A DNA stretch of 64,000 nt, from assembly GCF_000716595.1 (NCBI RefSeq), contig NZ_JNXC01000006.1:62001-126000 (forward strand). The letters are read 5' to 3'. A program made the position numbers and the translations under genes. Shown piece after piece: positions 33,226-43,100 of the stretch (positions within the stretch are counted from its first letter, which is position 1; every line of letters starts with the position of its first letter). The notes under the pieces are model-generated. The model did no database searches. It saw only the letters and a program-made list of their open reading frames with translations, and was not told where the DNA came from. Source of the DNA: Saccharothrix sp. NRRL B-16314 (lineage in GTDB: Bacteria > Actinomycetota > Actinomycetes > Mycobacteriales > Pseudonocardiaceae).

Positions 33226-35284
33226 TCACCGACGGCCGGAAGCCGTGCCGCCGCCCAGGTTCCGGTTCGACAGGAAGCGCATGTACTCGTCGTGGTCGAG
33301 CGGGTTGCCGTCCGTCCTGGCCCGGGTCGGCGCGGCACCGCGGACGCGACGGGCGGGGCCCGGCTCGTGCCGGATCGCGCCCTCGCCGCGGGTCAGGCCG
33401 GGCAGCGCTGCCGCCAGGTCTTGCAGCGCCCTGGCCGGGATCACGCCCGGCACGACCCACGTCGAAACGGACTCCACCGCCGGACCGGACTCCACCGCCG
33501 GACCGAGGTCGGCACCGACCGACAGCAGAAGACCGGTCACCGCGCTCAGCGAGTCGCCCGGCACCTCGACCTCGACCGCGTAACCGGGCTCGTAGACGGC
33601 ATTCCCCGCCCGCTCGAACGCCTGCACCACCACCAACGGGGTCAGGTTGCGGAAGTCGGCGGCCACGGTCATCGGCGCGAGACAGCCGACGTGCGTGATG
33701 GTCACCGCGCAGTCGGTCACCTCCCAGCCGTGCAGGCCCTGCTGGAGCGTCGCCATCACGGCGTCCTCGATGGCGCGGTGGTACGCCTTCGGCAGCAGCC
33801 CCGATTCGGCCTCCCTGACCAGCGTGTTGCCGGTGCCCGCCGGCAAGGGCTCGACGCGCACGCCCACCGTCTGCCAGAACTCGTTCGGGCCCCGCTTGCC
33901 GAACTCGTGGACGGCCTCGCCCCGACGCGTCGGCCGTTCGAAGTACACCGGCCGAACCTGCTCGAACACCGCGTCGATCCCGTACTCGCGCTGGAGGCGT
34001 TCGGCGATCACCTCCCGCTGCACGGCCCCGTACAGGAGGACCGACGTCGCACCGCCGGCCGCACGGGTCCGGATCAGCGGGTCCTCGTCCGCCAGTCTGG
34101 TGAGCGCGGCGTGGAGTTCGGCTTCCCGGCCGTCGCACGCCGGTCGGACGACCGACTCCAGGATCGGCGGCGAGAAGTGTGCCCGCAGCGGCCGACCGTC
34201 CGAACCCAGCCCGACTTCCGAACCCGGCCCGACGTCCGAACCCAGCCGGTCGCCCACGCGCACCAAGGGCAGACCGCGGAGCTTGCCGATGTCGCCCGCG
34301 GTGAGCCGGCGGGCCGACGCGTCGCCCACCACCTCCAGCCCGGCGACTCGCCCCCGGTACTCCTCGACGACACCGGAAGCGTCCCGACGGCGGAACGTCA
34401 CCTGCTGCCGGCCGCGCAGCACACCGGAGAAGAGACGCAGGTAGGCGACCTTCTCGCCTTTGTCGGTGCGTTCGACGGCGAACACCGTGCCGCGAAGGTC
34501 GTCGGACCGCACCGGGCGCGGCGCCAGCAACTTACTCAGCCCGTCCGTCAACTCCGCCATCCCCGCGCCCGACATCGCCGAGCCGAAGAACACCGGGTGC
34601 ACCAGTCCGCGGGACGTCTGGTCCCGGAGCGGTCCGATCAGGTCCGCGGGCACGTCACCGTCCACCACGCGACCCAGCAGCGAGAGGTCGTTGTCGGCCA
34701 GCAGCTCGGCCACCTCCAGCGGGAACGCCTCGTCGCCGGACCAGCGGGACGACACCGGCGGACCGCGTGCCGAGCCGTTCGACCCGCACCACCGGCACGA
34801 CGGCGGGGGTGAGCCTCCGGCGGATCTCCGCCAGCAGGGCGTCCTGCCGGGCGCCCATCCGGTCGATCTTGTTGACGAAGACGAGCGTCGGCAGCCGCAG
34901 CCGCCGCAGCGACCTCATCAGCACCCTGGTCTGCGCCTGCACGCCCTCGACCGCCGAGATCACCAGGACGGCGGCGTCGAGCACGGACAGGGCGCGTTCC
35001 ACCTCGGCGATGAAGTCCGGGCGCCCCGGCGTGTCCACGAGGTTCACCCGGAGATCACCCGACAGAGGGTCACCCGACAGGGGGGTGCGCAGCACGAACC
35101 AGGCCACGGCGGAACGGATGGTGATGCCGCGACGCCGTTCCAGGTCGCCGGCATCGGTTTGGGTGTCACCGGCGTCGACGCTGCCGAGCCTCGGGATGGT
35201 CCCGTGGTCGAACAGCAGCCGCTCGGTGAGACTGGTCTTACCCGCGTCGACGTGCGCGAGCACGCCAAGGTTGAGAGTGGGGAT
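33226..35284 (-). pseudogene. Tet/OtrA-like ribosomal-protection GTPase, frameshifted
   Basis: An EF-G-like ribosomal-protection protein of the Tet(M)/OtrA type. The N-terminal G domain (35284-34760) has LGVLAHVDAGKTSLTERLL, RRRGITIRSAVAWF, VDTPGRPDF and VNKIDRMGA. Near 34756 the frame shifts by one base, and the protein resumes at 34755 (VSSRWSGDEAFPLEVAELLADND) through GLVHPVFFGSAMSGAGM, the beta-barrel domain and domains IV-V to 33226. Removing one base joins both parts into ~685 residues. The usual opening M-P-T-L-N-L-G appears here as ATC-CCC-ACT, with GAGG six bases before the ATC, so the start codon also looks altered. As read, the gene would not make a full product. Confidence 0.75.
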
Positions 35285-35345
35285 GACGGTCCTCGGAGGT
35301 GTGGGTAGGGGCACCGGGCCGGACAACACCGACGAGTCGCCGCAT
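35238..35345 (-). CDS. Possible 35-codon leader ORF overlapping the ribosomal-protection gene
   Basis: ATG 35345 has a perfect GAGGAGG six bases upstream and opens MRRLVGVVRPGAPTHTSEDR in a different frame, ending inside the GTPase gene at 35238. Ribosomal-protection genes are often regulated through translated leaders, so this may be one. It could also be the relic of a shifted start. Confidence 0.35.
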   Translation of the reverse strand: MRRLVGVVRPGAPTHTSEDRHPHSQPWRARARRRG

Positions 35346-35445
35346 CTCGAACCTCCTCAGGAATCGACCTCTCCACGGATCGACAGAGCCACCATAGGGA
35401 CCACACCGAACGTCCGCCGGCCAATTAGACCGGCGCTGGAACGGC

Positions 35446-35480
35446 ACGGGGCCGCGCGGTGGCACACCGCGCGGCCCCGT
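35446..35480. terminator. Perfect 16-bp hairpin terminator
   Basis: ACGGGGCCGCGCGGTG pairs fully with its complement across a 3-nt loop (GCA). It follows the LVIVD/PA gene at 35496 on the minus strand. Confidence 0.75.
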
Positions 35481-35495
35481 CCGGACAGCGGCTCG

Positions 35496-37403
35496 TCAGC
35501 CGTCGAAGCGGAACACGTACAGACCGTGGTCACGGTCGCTGGCCAGCACGTACTGCTCGCCGGTCTCGTCCTTCCACACCTCGACACCCCAGAAGTTGTT
35601 GCCGCCCTCGTCGATGAAGGCGCCGACCTCTTCGATGCCGTCCTTGCCGTACTTCACGACCCGCAGCCCGGCGGCGTAGTACGACAGGTAGGCGGTGTCG
35701 CTGTTCTCCGGGTCCATCGCCACCTCGTGCACGGACAGGTCGCCGAACCCGCGCGCGTACGCGGCGTCCTGCGACTCCGGCACGGCGTAGGTGTCGATCT
35801 GCCGGATGGAACCGGTGGCGCCCGGCCGGGTCGGCACGTCGGTGCCGAACAGCCGCACGTAGCCCCAACCGTCGAACGCCGCCCGGATGGTGGTCGCCTC
35901 GCCACCGCCGGCCGGGGTGGTCGTGGTGCACGCGTTGGCCTCGGTGACACCCGGCACGCCGAGCAGGCGGAGACCGGCGTACCGGTTGGCGAACACGAAC
36001 GGGATCTCGCCCGAAGCCGCCATCGACACACCGCTCAGGCAGTCGGTGCGGTGGTTCTGGAACACGATGCCCGCCGTGTAGCCGGCGGCAACGACGGCGT
36101 CCAGCTTGACCTGGAAGCTGCACGTGCCGCGCTCGACCAGGGCGGTGCCGCTGCCCGCGGGCAGCGTGCCGCAGGCGTCACCGACGTAGGTGACCACGCC
36201 GCTGATCGTGGTGTTCTCGTCGATCTGCTTGGCGTCGGGGGCGGGGGTGGCGGAGTACTCGGTGCCGGCGTACGGCCCGGAGTCGATCTTCGCCACGATC
36301 CGGAACGGGCTGAAGTCCTCGTCCGTGCCGATCATGAACTTGCGGTTCGGCGACAGCTCGGACTGGTGCGCGTTGCCCTCGGGGCTGATCTCGTGCCCGC
36401 GTGCGGCCCGCTCCTCGTCCAGCGCCGCGTAGTCGCTCTCGGCGATCAGCGTGACCTTGCCCGGACGCGGGTCGGTGACGTCGAGCAGGACGTACCCGCC
36501 GTCCCAGTAGTTCATGTTCATCACATAACGACGACCGACCTTGGTGATCATCATGTCGTGGCTGAACACCGACGTCAGATTGCCGGGGTCGGCCTGCTCG
36601 ACGCCGAACACCGCGCCGAGGTCGAGCTCGTCGTTGACCATCACCGGGTGGAACGGGTCGGTGATGTCCATGATGTCGACGTCGTTGGCCTCTTCGTCGT
36701 CGACCAGCACGACGTAGGTGCGGTTGGTGAACACGTCGGTCCACATCCGCATGCTGTGCGTCTGGTTCGGCGCCGCGTCGAGGCCGCCCTGCGGGTTGGT
36801 GAAGTCACCGGTGTGCAGCGCCACGGGCTTGGGGCTGCGCGGGTCGGTGACGTCCCACAGCGAGATGCCGCCGGAGTTCGGCGTGGGCGCCGCGTTGGGG
36901 CAGGTCTCGTTCTGGTGGATCAGCAGGTCGCCGCGGAAGTAGGCGTTCTCGACGCGCTCGACCTGGATGCCCTCGCCCGCGTACGACCCGTCGCTGGTCG
37001 GGATGAACGCGCCGGTCACCTCGGCCGGGTGGGCGGGGTCCGAGATGTCCATGACGTGCACGCCGGTCCGCTCGCACGTCGGCTCGCGGAACGCGGTGAG
37101 GTAGGCGTAGTCGCCGAACGCGGTCACGTCCGCGATGCGCCCGGTGTTGCCCGCGCCGGACGGGTTGGTCACCGCGGCCTTGCCGACCAGGGTCACGTTC
37201 CGCGACACGGCGGGCAGGTGGCCTTCGTCCCCGTCGTGCTGCTTGTAGGAACCGTCGGCGACCCCTTCGCCCGGGAAGTCCTCCCGGGCGCCGCCGTGGT
37301 CCGGGTGGGCGCCGGACGAACCGGCGGTGGCCAGGCCCAGCGTCAGGATCGCCACGCCGAGCAGAGCAGTTCTGCGGACACGTCGTGTACGTCTACCGCG
37401 CAT
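35496..37403 (-). CDS. Secreted LVIVD-repeat protein with PA domain
   Basis: A 635-residue exported protein. After a signal peptide (ALLGVAILTLGLATAGSSGA) come LVIVD-type beta-propeller repeats: IADVTAFGDYAYLTAF...GVHVMDISDPAHPAEV, ISLWDVTDPRSPKPV, VDIMDITDPFHPVMV and VLLDVTDPRPGKV. Around residues 395-480 a protease-associated (PA) insert is visible (GTALVERGTCSFQVKLDAVVAAGYTAGIVFQN). Repeats resume at the end (HGLYVFRFDG). ATG 37403 has GGAGG seven bases upstream. A second LVIVD protein lies at 51695. Function unknown; surface binding or regulation is typical of such propellers. Confidence 0.8.
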   Translation of the reverse strand: MRGRRTRRVRRTALLGVAILTLGLATAGSSGAHPDHGGAREDFPGEGVADGSYKQHDGDEGHLPAVSRNVTLVGKAAVTNPSGAGNTGRIADVTAFGDYAYLTAFREPTCERTGVHVMDISDPAHPAEVTGAFIPTSDGSYAGEGIQVERVENAYFRGDLLIHQNETCPNAAPTPNSGGISLWDVTDPRSPKPVALHTGDFTNPQGGLDAAPNQTHSMRMWTDVFTNRTYVVLVDDEEANDVDIMDITDPFHPVMVNDELDLGAVFGVEQADPGNLTSVFSHDMMITKVGRRYVMNMNYWDGGYVLLDVTDPRPGKVTLIAESDYAALDEERAARGHEISPEGNAHQSELSPNRKFMIGTDEDFSPFRIVAKIDSGPYAGTEYSATPAPDAKQIDENTTISGVVTYVGDACGTLPAGSGTALVERGTCSFQVKLDAVVAAGYTAGIVFQNHRTDCLSGVSMAASGEIPFVFANRYAGLRLLGVPGVTEANACTTTTPAGGGEATTIRAAFDGWGYVRLFGTDVPTRPGATGSIRQIDTYAVPESQDAAYARGFGDLSVHEVAMDPENSDTAYLSYYAAGLRVVKYGKDGIEEVGAFIDEGGNNFWGVEVWKDETGEQYVLASDRDHGLYVFRFDG

Positions 37404-37510
37404 TGTCAAACCTCCGAAATCGGAGCCGTTACGCCTTACGACGCTCGCACCCTACGTATCCCGGTACTAATTGAATAGACATGTCCGGTTGCATTTCGAA
37501 CAACGGGCGT

Positions 37511-38353
37511 TCAGGCGCGCGGTGCCCTGCGGCGGGCGAGCACGACGCCGCCCACGACGAGCAGCACCAGCACCGCGAGCAGCGGCCACGGACCCACGGC
37601 GGTGACGGCCTCGACCAGAGCGCCCTGGACGGCCGCCGCCGCGTCGATCACCGGGTCGGCCGGATCGCCCTCGCCGAAGAACAACCGGAGTTCGTAAACC
37701 CCGTAGTAGGCGACGTAGGCGCCGACGAGGACGAGCAGCACGCCGCCGATCCGCGACATGTGGGGCAGCAACGTCCTGGTGCGCGTGGCGAGGGTGCTGT
37801 CGGTCATGGTGGCGGCGACGGCGAGCACGCCGACCACCAGCCCCATGCCCAGCGCGTAGGCGAGGAACGCCACGATGCCCTCGACCACGTCCGCGCCGCC
37901 GAGCGCGGTGCCGACGACCGCGAGGAACGGTCCGATCGTGCAGGACAGCGACGCGATCGCGTAGGCGACGCCGTAGCCGAACATCGACCCCAGCCGCCGG
38001 GTCGGCGCGCCCTTCGTCGGCTTGGGCAGCAGCAGCGAGAGCGTCTTCCCCGCCACCAGCAGGCCGCCGGTGACCACGAGGGCCGCGCCGATGACCACGG
38101 TGACGAACGGCAGGTAGCGCTGCACCGACGCGGCGACCGGTGCGATCACCACGCCGAAGACGCCGAACACCACCGCGAACCCGGCGGTCATGACGGCGCT
38201 GGCCGCCAGCGCCCGGCCGATCGCCGCCGTCCGGTCACGGCCGTCGTCGCCGTGCACGACGAGGGCGAGGTAGGCGGGCAGCATCGCGAAGCCGCACGGG
38301 TTGACCGTCGCGACCATGCCCGCCAACGCCGCCAGCAGGACGACCTCGGTCAT
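37511..38353 (-). CDS. CcdA-like thiol:disulfide transmembrane protein
   Basis: A 280-residue membrane protein of the DsbD/CcdA family with about seven helices. One conserved Cys is in ATVNPCGFAMLPAYLAL (helix 1) and the other in ASLSCTIGPFLAVVGTAL (helix 4); together they pass electrons across the membrane. The ATG overlaps the tlpA-like stop by one base (TGATG), so the two are coupled. Confidence 0.9.
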   Translation of the reverse strand: MTEVVLLAALAGMVATVNPCGFAMLPAYLALVVHGDDGRDRTAAIGRALAASAVMTAGFAVVFGVFGVVIAPVAASVQRYLPFVTVVIGAALVVTGGLLVAGKTLSLLLPKPTKGAPTRRLGSMFGYGVAYAIASLSCTIGPFLAVVGTALGGADVVEGIVAFLAYALGMGLVVGVLAVAATMTDSTLATRTRTLLPHMSRIGGVLLVLVGAYVAYYGVYELRLFFGEGDPADPVIDAAAAVQGALVEAVTAVGPWPLLAVLVLLVVGGVVLARRRAPRA

Positions 38354-38928
38354 CACGACCCCGCGAGCGCGGTGACCCGGTCGCGGAGCTGCTGCTCGGA
38401 CAGCTGGGTCGTCACGACGTCCACCTTGCCGTCCCGGCCGACGAACGCGTACGCGGGCTGCGCGGTGACGCCGAACCGCTTCCACACCGCCGCGTCCTTG
38501 TCGGCGAGGTGCGTGAAGCCGCCGAGCGCGAACCGGTCCACGAACTTCGCCATGGCGGGCACCTCGTCCAGCGCGGCGACACCGAGGAAGGTGACCGCGC
38601 CGTTGTCCTTGGCGGTGGCCGCCACACCGGGCGCCTCGCGCTGGCACTTCGGGCACCACGGCGCCCAGAACCACAGCACCGCGGGCTTGCCGGCGAGGCT
38701 CTCACCCGAGAAGTCGGCCCCGGCGACCGTCTTGGCGGTGAACTTCAGCTGCTCGGCCACCGGCGCGCTCGGCGCGGGCTCGGGCGAAGCCGTCGAACCG
38801 GGTGTCGCGGTGCTGGACGTCGTCGGCGCCGCGGTCGTGGACGGCGAACCCCCGCTCGACGTCGGCGCAGACCCGCAGCTCACCACCAGGGTCAGCAGGC
38901 AGACAACGGACGCGGACTTCCACAGCAT
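38353..38928 (-). CDS. TlpA/ResA-like thioredoxin lipoprotein
   Basis: A 191-residue extracytoplasmic thioredoxin. Lipoprotein signal LTLVVSC (acylated Cys18), a Ser/Thr/Pro linker to ~55, then a thioredoxin fold with active site WAPWCPKCQREAPG and the cis-Pro region TAQPAYAFVGRDG. GGAGG eight bases before ATG 38928. The CcdA-like neighbour would keep it reduced, for cytochrome c maturation or repair of secreted proteins. Confidence 0.92.
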   Translation of the reverse strand: MLWKSASVVCLLTLVVSCGSAPTSSGGSPSTTAAPTTSSTATPGSTASPEPAPSAPVAEQLKFTAKTVAGADFSGESLAGKPAVLWFWAPWCPKCQREAPGVAATAKDNGAVTFLGVAALDEVPAMAKFVDRFALGGFTHLADKDAAVWKRFGVTAQPAYAFVGRDGKVDVVTTQLSEQQLRDRVTALAGS

Positions 38929-39066
38929 CGACCACACCTCCAGGGGACAGGTCTTGATCGTCCCCCACCGGAGCGCGAAGTGGGCCATTACGAACCGCTG
39001 ACGTTCGCCGGACGGCCGGTCGACGCCGGTGGAACCCCGAACCCCCGAACGAACCCCCCGAACGCC

Positions 39067-39114
39067 CGGAGCACCGGAGCGCGGACGGTCGACCGCCCGT
39101 GCTCCGGTGCTCCG
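39067..39114. repeat. 48-bp near-perfect inverted repeat in a 610-bp gene-free gap
   Basis: Outer 14-bp arms CGGAGCACCGGAGC and GCTCCGGTGCTCCG pair perfectly, and the inner 20 bases are themselves nearly palindromic around GTCGAC, with two mismatched pairs. It lies 139 bases upstream of the tlpA-like start. No T run follows. The remaining gap 38929-39539 shows no convincing gene; a 7-bp hairpin at 39495-39511 precedes the next gene. Confidence 0.65.
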
Positions 39115-39539
39115 GATCAGTCCCCGCCCCCCGACGGACGTGGAACCGTTCCCCCTGCTTCCCCCTGCCCCCTCGTTCCCCCGGTGTATCACCTGCGCCG
39201 GCCTGCGACGGTTCCCCAACCCCTCGCTGACCTGCACCAATAATGATCCACTGGTGAGGGCCGGACAACGCCGCACCTCGGCCGCTCCGCCACCGGGTTC
39301 TTTGCCGAGCACCGGCAAGGAGGGCTTGAAGACGCGCCTCGGGCCTTCGACGCAGCCGGACGAGCGCGGATGCGAAGCGTTAATTCCATACCACGGAACG
39401 CATTGTTAGAAAATCTCCCACTTGGCCGCTGTGGGCAACCAACCCGGGTCCTAAGCTGGCCGTCGACCCCTGCCGCATCCCTTGCTCCCACCCGGTCGAC
39501 CCCGGGTCGACGAGGGCTGCCCGTCGAAAGGACAGTCCC

Positions 39540-40085
39540 ATGCGTAACGGTCGATTCCGCACCGCCGTCGTGGCCGCTGCCGCCGCCCTGTTCACCATCG
39601 CCGGCGCGACCAGCGCCGCCGCCGCACCCGGCCCGTCCCACGAGGACGTCGTCTTCCAGCCGGCCGCCGAAACCCCGGTCACCGCACTGGTCACGAAGCT
39701 GACCCACGCCCAGGCCGCCGACCGCTTCCGCGCCGCGGGCATCACCTGGTCGTCCAGCGGCAACTGCAGCAACCGCTACAACTCCACCTGCACGTCGTTC
39801 GACCAGATCAACCTGACCACCGTCCAGGGCGCCGAGACCCTGAAGCGCGCCAGCGGCTGCTCGATGAACATCACCGGTGGCACCGAGACCGGCCACGCCA
39901 GCGGCACCTACAGCCACTGGAACGGCTACAAGCTCGACTACAGCCTCTACACCTGCCTCGGGAACTACATCCGCGGCAACTTCTCGTACATCGGTGGCAA
40001 CAAGTGGCGTTCCGGCTCCGGGAACATCTACTACCTGGAGAGCAACCACTGGGACGTCACGTACTACAACTGCGGCGGCTGCTGA
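39540..40085 (+). CDS. Secreted M15-like zinc peptidase-fold protein
   Basis: A 181-residue exported protein with a signal ending SAAAA near 29. The block GTETGHASGTYSHWNGYKLD holds the H-x2-G-x3-D spacing of the peptidase M15 (VanY/D-Ala-D-Ala) zinc site, with His126 and Asp133 as ligands, and HWDV at 170-173 supplies the third His. Six Cys could make three disulfides. Such proteins cut peptidoglycan stem peptides or are secreted toxin-like hydrolases in actinomycetes. It stands alone, with its own terminator, beside the beta-arabinosidase cluster. Confidence 0.7.
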   Translation: MRNGRFRTAVVAAAAALFTIAGATSAAAAPGPSHEDVVFQPAAETPVTALVTKLTHAQAADRFRAAGITWSSSGNCSNRYNSTCTSFDQINLTTVQGAETLKRASGCSMNITGGTETGHASGTYSHWNGYKLDYSLYTCLGNYIRGNFSYIGGNKWRSGSGNIYYLESNHWDVTYYNCGGC

Positions 40086-40099
40086 GCCGCTGTGCCGAG

Positions 40100-40134
40100 G
40101 TGGGGGGATCGGTCGCCACGACCGGTCCCCCCAC
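40100..40134. terminator. Hairpin terminator between convergent genes
   Basis: GTGGGGGGA and CGGTCG stems pair with CGACCG and TCCCCCCAC across a 3-nt loop; one mismatched pair separates the two stem parts. Confidence 0.75.
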
Positions 40135-40141
40135 CCACTCC

Positions 40142-43100
40142 TCAGCCGAACGCCTTCACCTCCAGCAGGCCGACCGAACCGGCCCCGCTCTGCAGCACCA
40201 CCCGCAACCGGGTCGTGCTCACCCCGGTGAACGTCACCTCGTGGTACCGGTCAGGCCCCACCGGGTACCCGCTCGCCCCGGCCACGTCGACGTAGGCCGA
40301 GCCGTTCCAGTGCTGCAACCGCCACGACGCGGGCACCCGCACTCCCCCGTTGTCGTCGAAGAAGTACACCTGCGCCGACCGCACGGACCTCGCCGCGTCC
40401 CACGTCAGCTCGGCCCACTGCTCGCCGGTGTTCGGCCAGGTGCCCCACCGCCGGTTGACGGTGTCGTCGGACGCCGGCGGATCGATGCCGTCGTTGACCG
40501 CTGCCACGGACTCCCACGGCGACGTGTAGGACGCCGACGGCGTCGCGGTCAGGGCCAGGTTCACCGGCGGTTCCGGTTCGCCACCGCCGCCGCGGTGGTA
40601 GACCTTCACCTCGGTCAACCCCGTCTTGAACCCCGGGGCGTGGGTCAGCCGGACGCGGACCCGCTGCGTGACCACCGGGGTGAACCGGACCTTGTTGTAG
40701 TTGGCGCGCGGCGTCACCGGGGTCTTCGACTGCGCTGCCGCGCTCACCCACGCGCTGCCGTTCCAGTACTGGACCTCGTACGACGACGGCGCCCGGTAGC
40801 GGTTGCCGGCCCGGTCGTCGCGGAAGTGGAGCCTCACCTCGTCGGCCGTCCGCTGCTGCCGGAAGTCGATCTCGTACCAGTCCGAAGCGTCGGGTGAGCC
40901 CGAGGTGCCCCACAGCGGTTCGTTGGTCGGAAGCCCGTCGACCGCGGCTCCGGCCGAAGTGCCCGAGGCCGTGTACGACGCCGTGACGGCCGCGCCCTGC
41001 GCCAGGTTGGGCGTCGTGGAGGTGAGGTCGACGCCCGCCTTGGCGAAGACGTCCACCATCAGCGCGCCGGTGTGCGCCACGTCCTGCGGAGCGCGCAACC
41101 CGGCGACGGCGACGTTGTGGTTCACCACGCCGGCCCCGGACGGGAACGTGACCTGACCGGTCGCCGGGTCGTAGACCACGCGGGTGAGGCGGTCGACGGT
41201 GAACGCCCGCGTGCCGTTCAGGTAGACCGAATACCCCTGTGGCACGCCGTTGTAGCGGGTCACGCCGTCGGCGGGGTCGTCCCACACCACGCTCAGGTCC
41301 ATGTTGCGGTAGCGCAGGTTGTTGACCGCGAAGTGCGACCAGCCGATGTTGATCGGCGAGAGCTCGATCCGGCTGTCCGTGCGGGGCCGCAACCCGGCCA
41401 CGTCCTCCACGACGGTCCAGTTGCTGCTGCCGAGGATGTTGTGGTGGATCCACGACCGGTAGTCGATGGTGCGGGAGCCGGCGTTCCAGTTCGCCCAGAA
41501 CTCGTTGGCGTCCGGCCATTGCGTGTTGCCGCCGACGTACTGCGCCCAGGTGTTCCAGTAGAGCAGCTTCTTGTAGTCCTCGGCGGTCATCCACTGGTTC
41601 GGGTAGTTGCGCAGCACCGACGAGTACAGCCTGAACTGAACCGTCGAGTTGATGGTGGAGAAGTTGTTGGAGCCGGGGTGGCCCGCCTGCGCGGCCTCCG
41701 CCTTGTCCCGCTGGTTGGCCGTGTAGAAGGGGAACACCGGGTACTCGGCCGGGTCCGCGAACAACCGGAGCGCCTCGCGGTACTGGGCCGTGTTCGGCAT
41801 CAGGCCGACCGAGTACGGGTAGTAGTTGTTGATCTCCTTCCACGGCACGTGGGCGTTCGTGGCCACGTGCTTGTGCTCCAGCAGCTGACGGGACGGGTTC
41901 CACAGCGTGTTCACCACGCCGTTGCGGATGCGGTCGGCCAGCGCCTGCATCTCGTTCGCCTTCGCCGTGTCGCCGATCAGCGCGTACGCCTGCTGCGCGG
42001 CCATCGCGCCGCTCCACACGTACGCCGTCTCGGCCCGGTCGAGGTTGCCCGCCCGCCAGTCGAACGACACCGCGTCGGCGTCGTTGCCGGTCATGGCGCC
42101 CCAGTCGTACTCGATGACCCCGTTGCCGTTGGAGTCGTAGGTGGCCAGCTGGCCCTTCACGTCACCTTCGGCGTACTTGGCCAGGTTGCCCGCGACGCCG
42201 GGCTGGCCGCCGTGGATCTGGTAGCTGCGCCAGGCCGCCTCGGAGATGTACTGGGTGTAGGAGTTGGACCAGTTCTCCGGGTCGCCGGGGTTGTCCATGA
42301 ACCGGCCGCCCTTGGACGACTGGCCGACCGACAGCCACGGCCCGTACGAGTAGACCGGGTCGCGCAGGTACTTCAGGTCGTCGATGTGCATCGGCTGGGT
42401 CAGCGCGATCGCGTTGTTGTAGCCGGTGACGCCCTCGATCGGGACGGGGAACTGGAAGTCCTGGCCGGGGATGTCGACGTCGAGGTGGTTGAAGCGCATC
42501 AACCACCAGCGGTAGTAGACGTTCTTCTTGATCGCCGGGTCGGGCACGTCGATGTACGGGATGTTGTCCGCCCACCAGCGGTTGTAGTCGCGCACGTGGG
42601 TGGCGAACGCGACGGACGGCGAGTGGCCGCGGTAGGCGTTGTACTCCGTCAGCGACTCCGGGATCTCGTCGGTGACGAAGCCCATCACGACCTTGGCGGT
42701 GGCCGACTGGCCCGCGCCCAGCGTGACCGACCGGGTCAGCGCGCCGCTCGCGGCGGTGAACCCGTCCGCGGCCAGCCTGGGCCGGATGGTGGTGAGGTTG
42801 TTCTTCACCTGCCGTGAACCGGTCAGCTCCGCGCCGCTGACCGTCGTCGCGTACGGCGAGGTCACGCGCAACGGCAGGGTCGCGGACGCCGACCCGGTGT
42901 TGGTGACGGTCAGGTTGGTGACGGCGACGTTGTTGTGCGTGATGAACTTCGCCACCTCCACCCGCACGCCGGCGCCGGTGTAGACGCCCTTCCAGTGGCT
43001 CGGTGCCTGCCAGCGGCCCGACACCTGCTCGGTCAGCGTCCCGGAGCCGACGGTGACGACGTAGGCGTTCTGGCTGCTGATGTTGTCCCAGTACGCCGCG

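Noticed and set aside
39029..39409. Rightward 126-codon frame in the 38929-39539 gap
   Set aside because: Weak codon bias, no ribosome-binding site, and it runs through the 48-bp inverted repeat.
39245..39539. Cyclic-di-AMP (ydaO) riboswitch before the M15-like gene
   Set aside because: Such riboswitches are common before wall-hydrolase genes in actinobacteria, but the conserved GGGGGACCC-type and GGGGTGAAT blocks are not present here.
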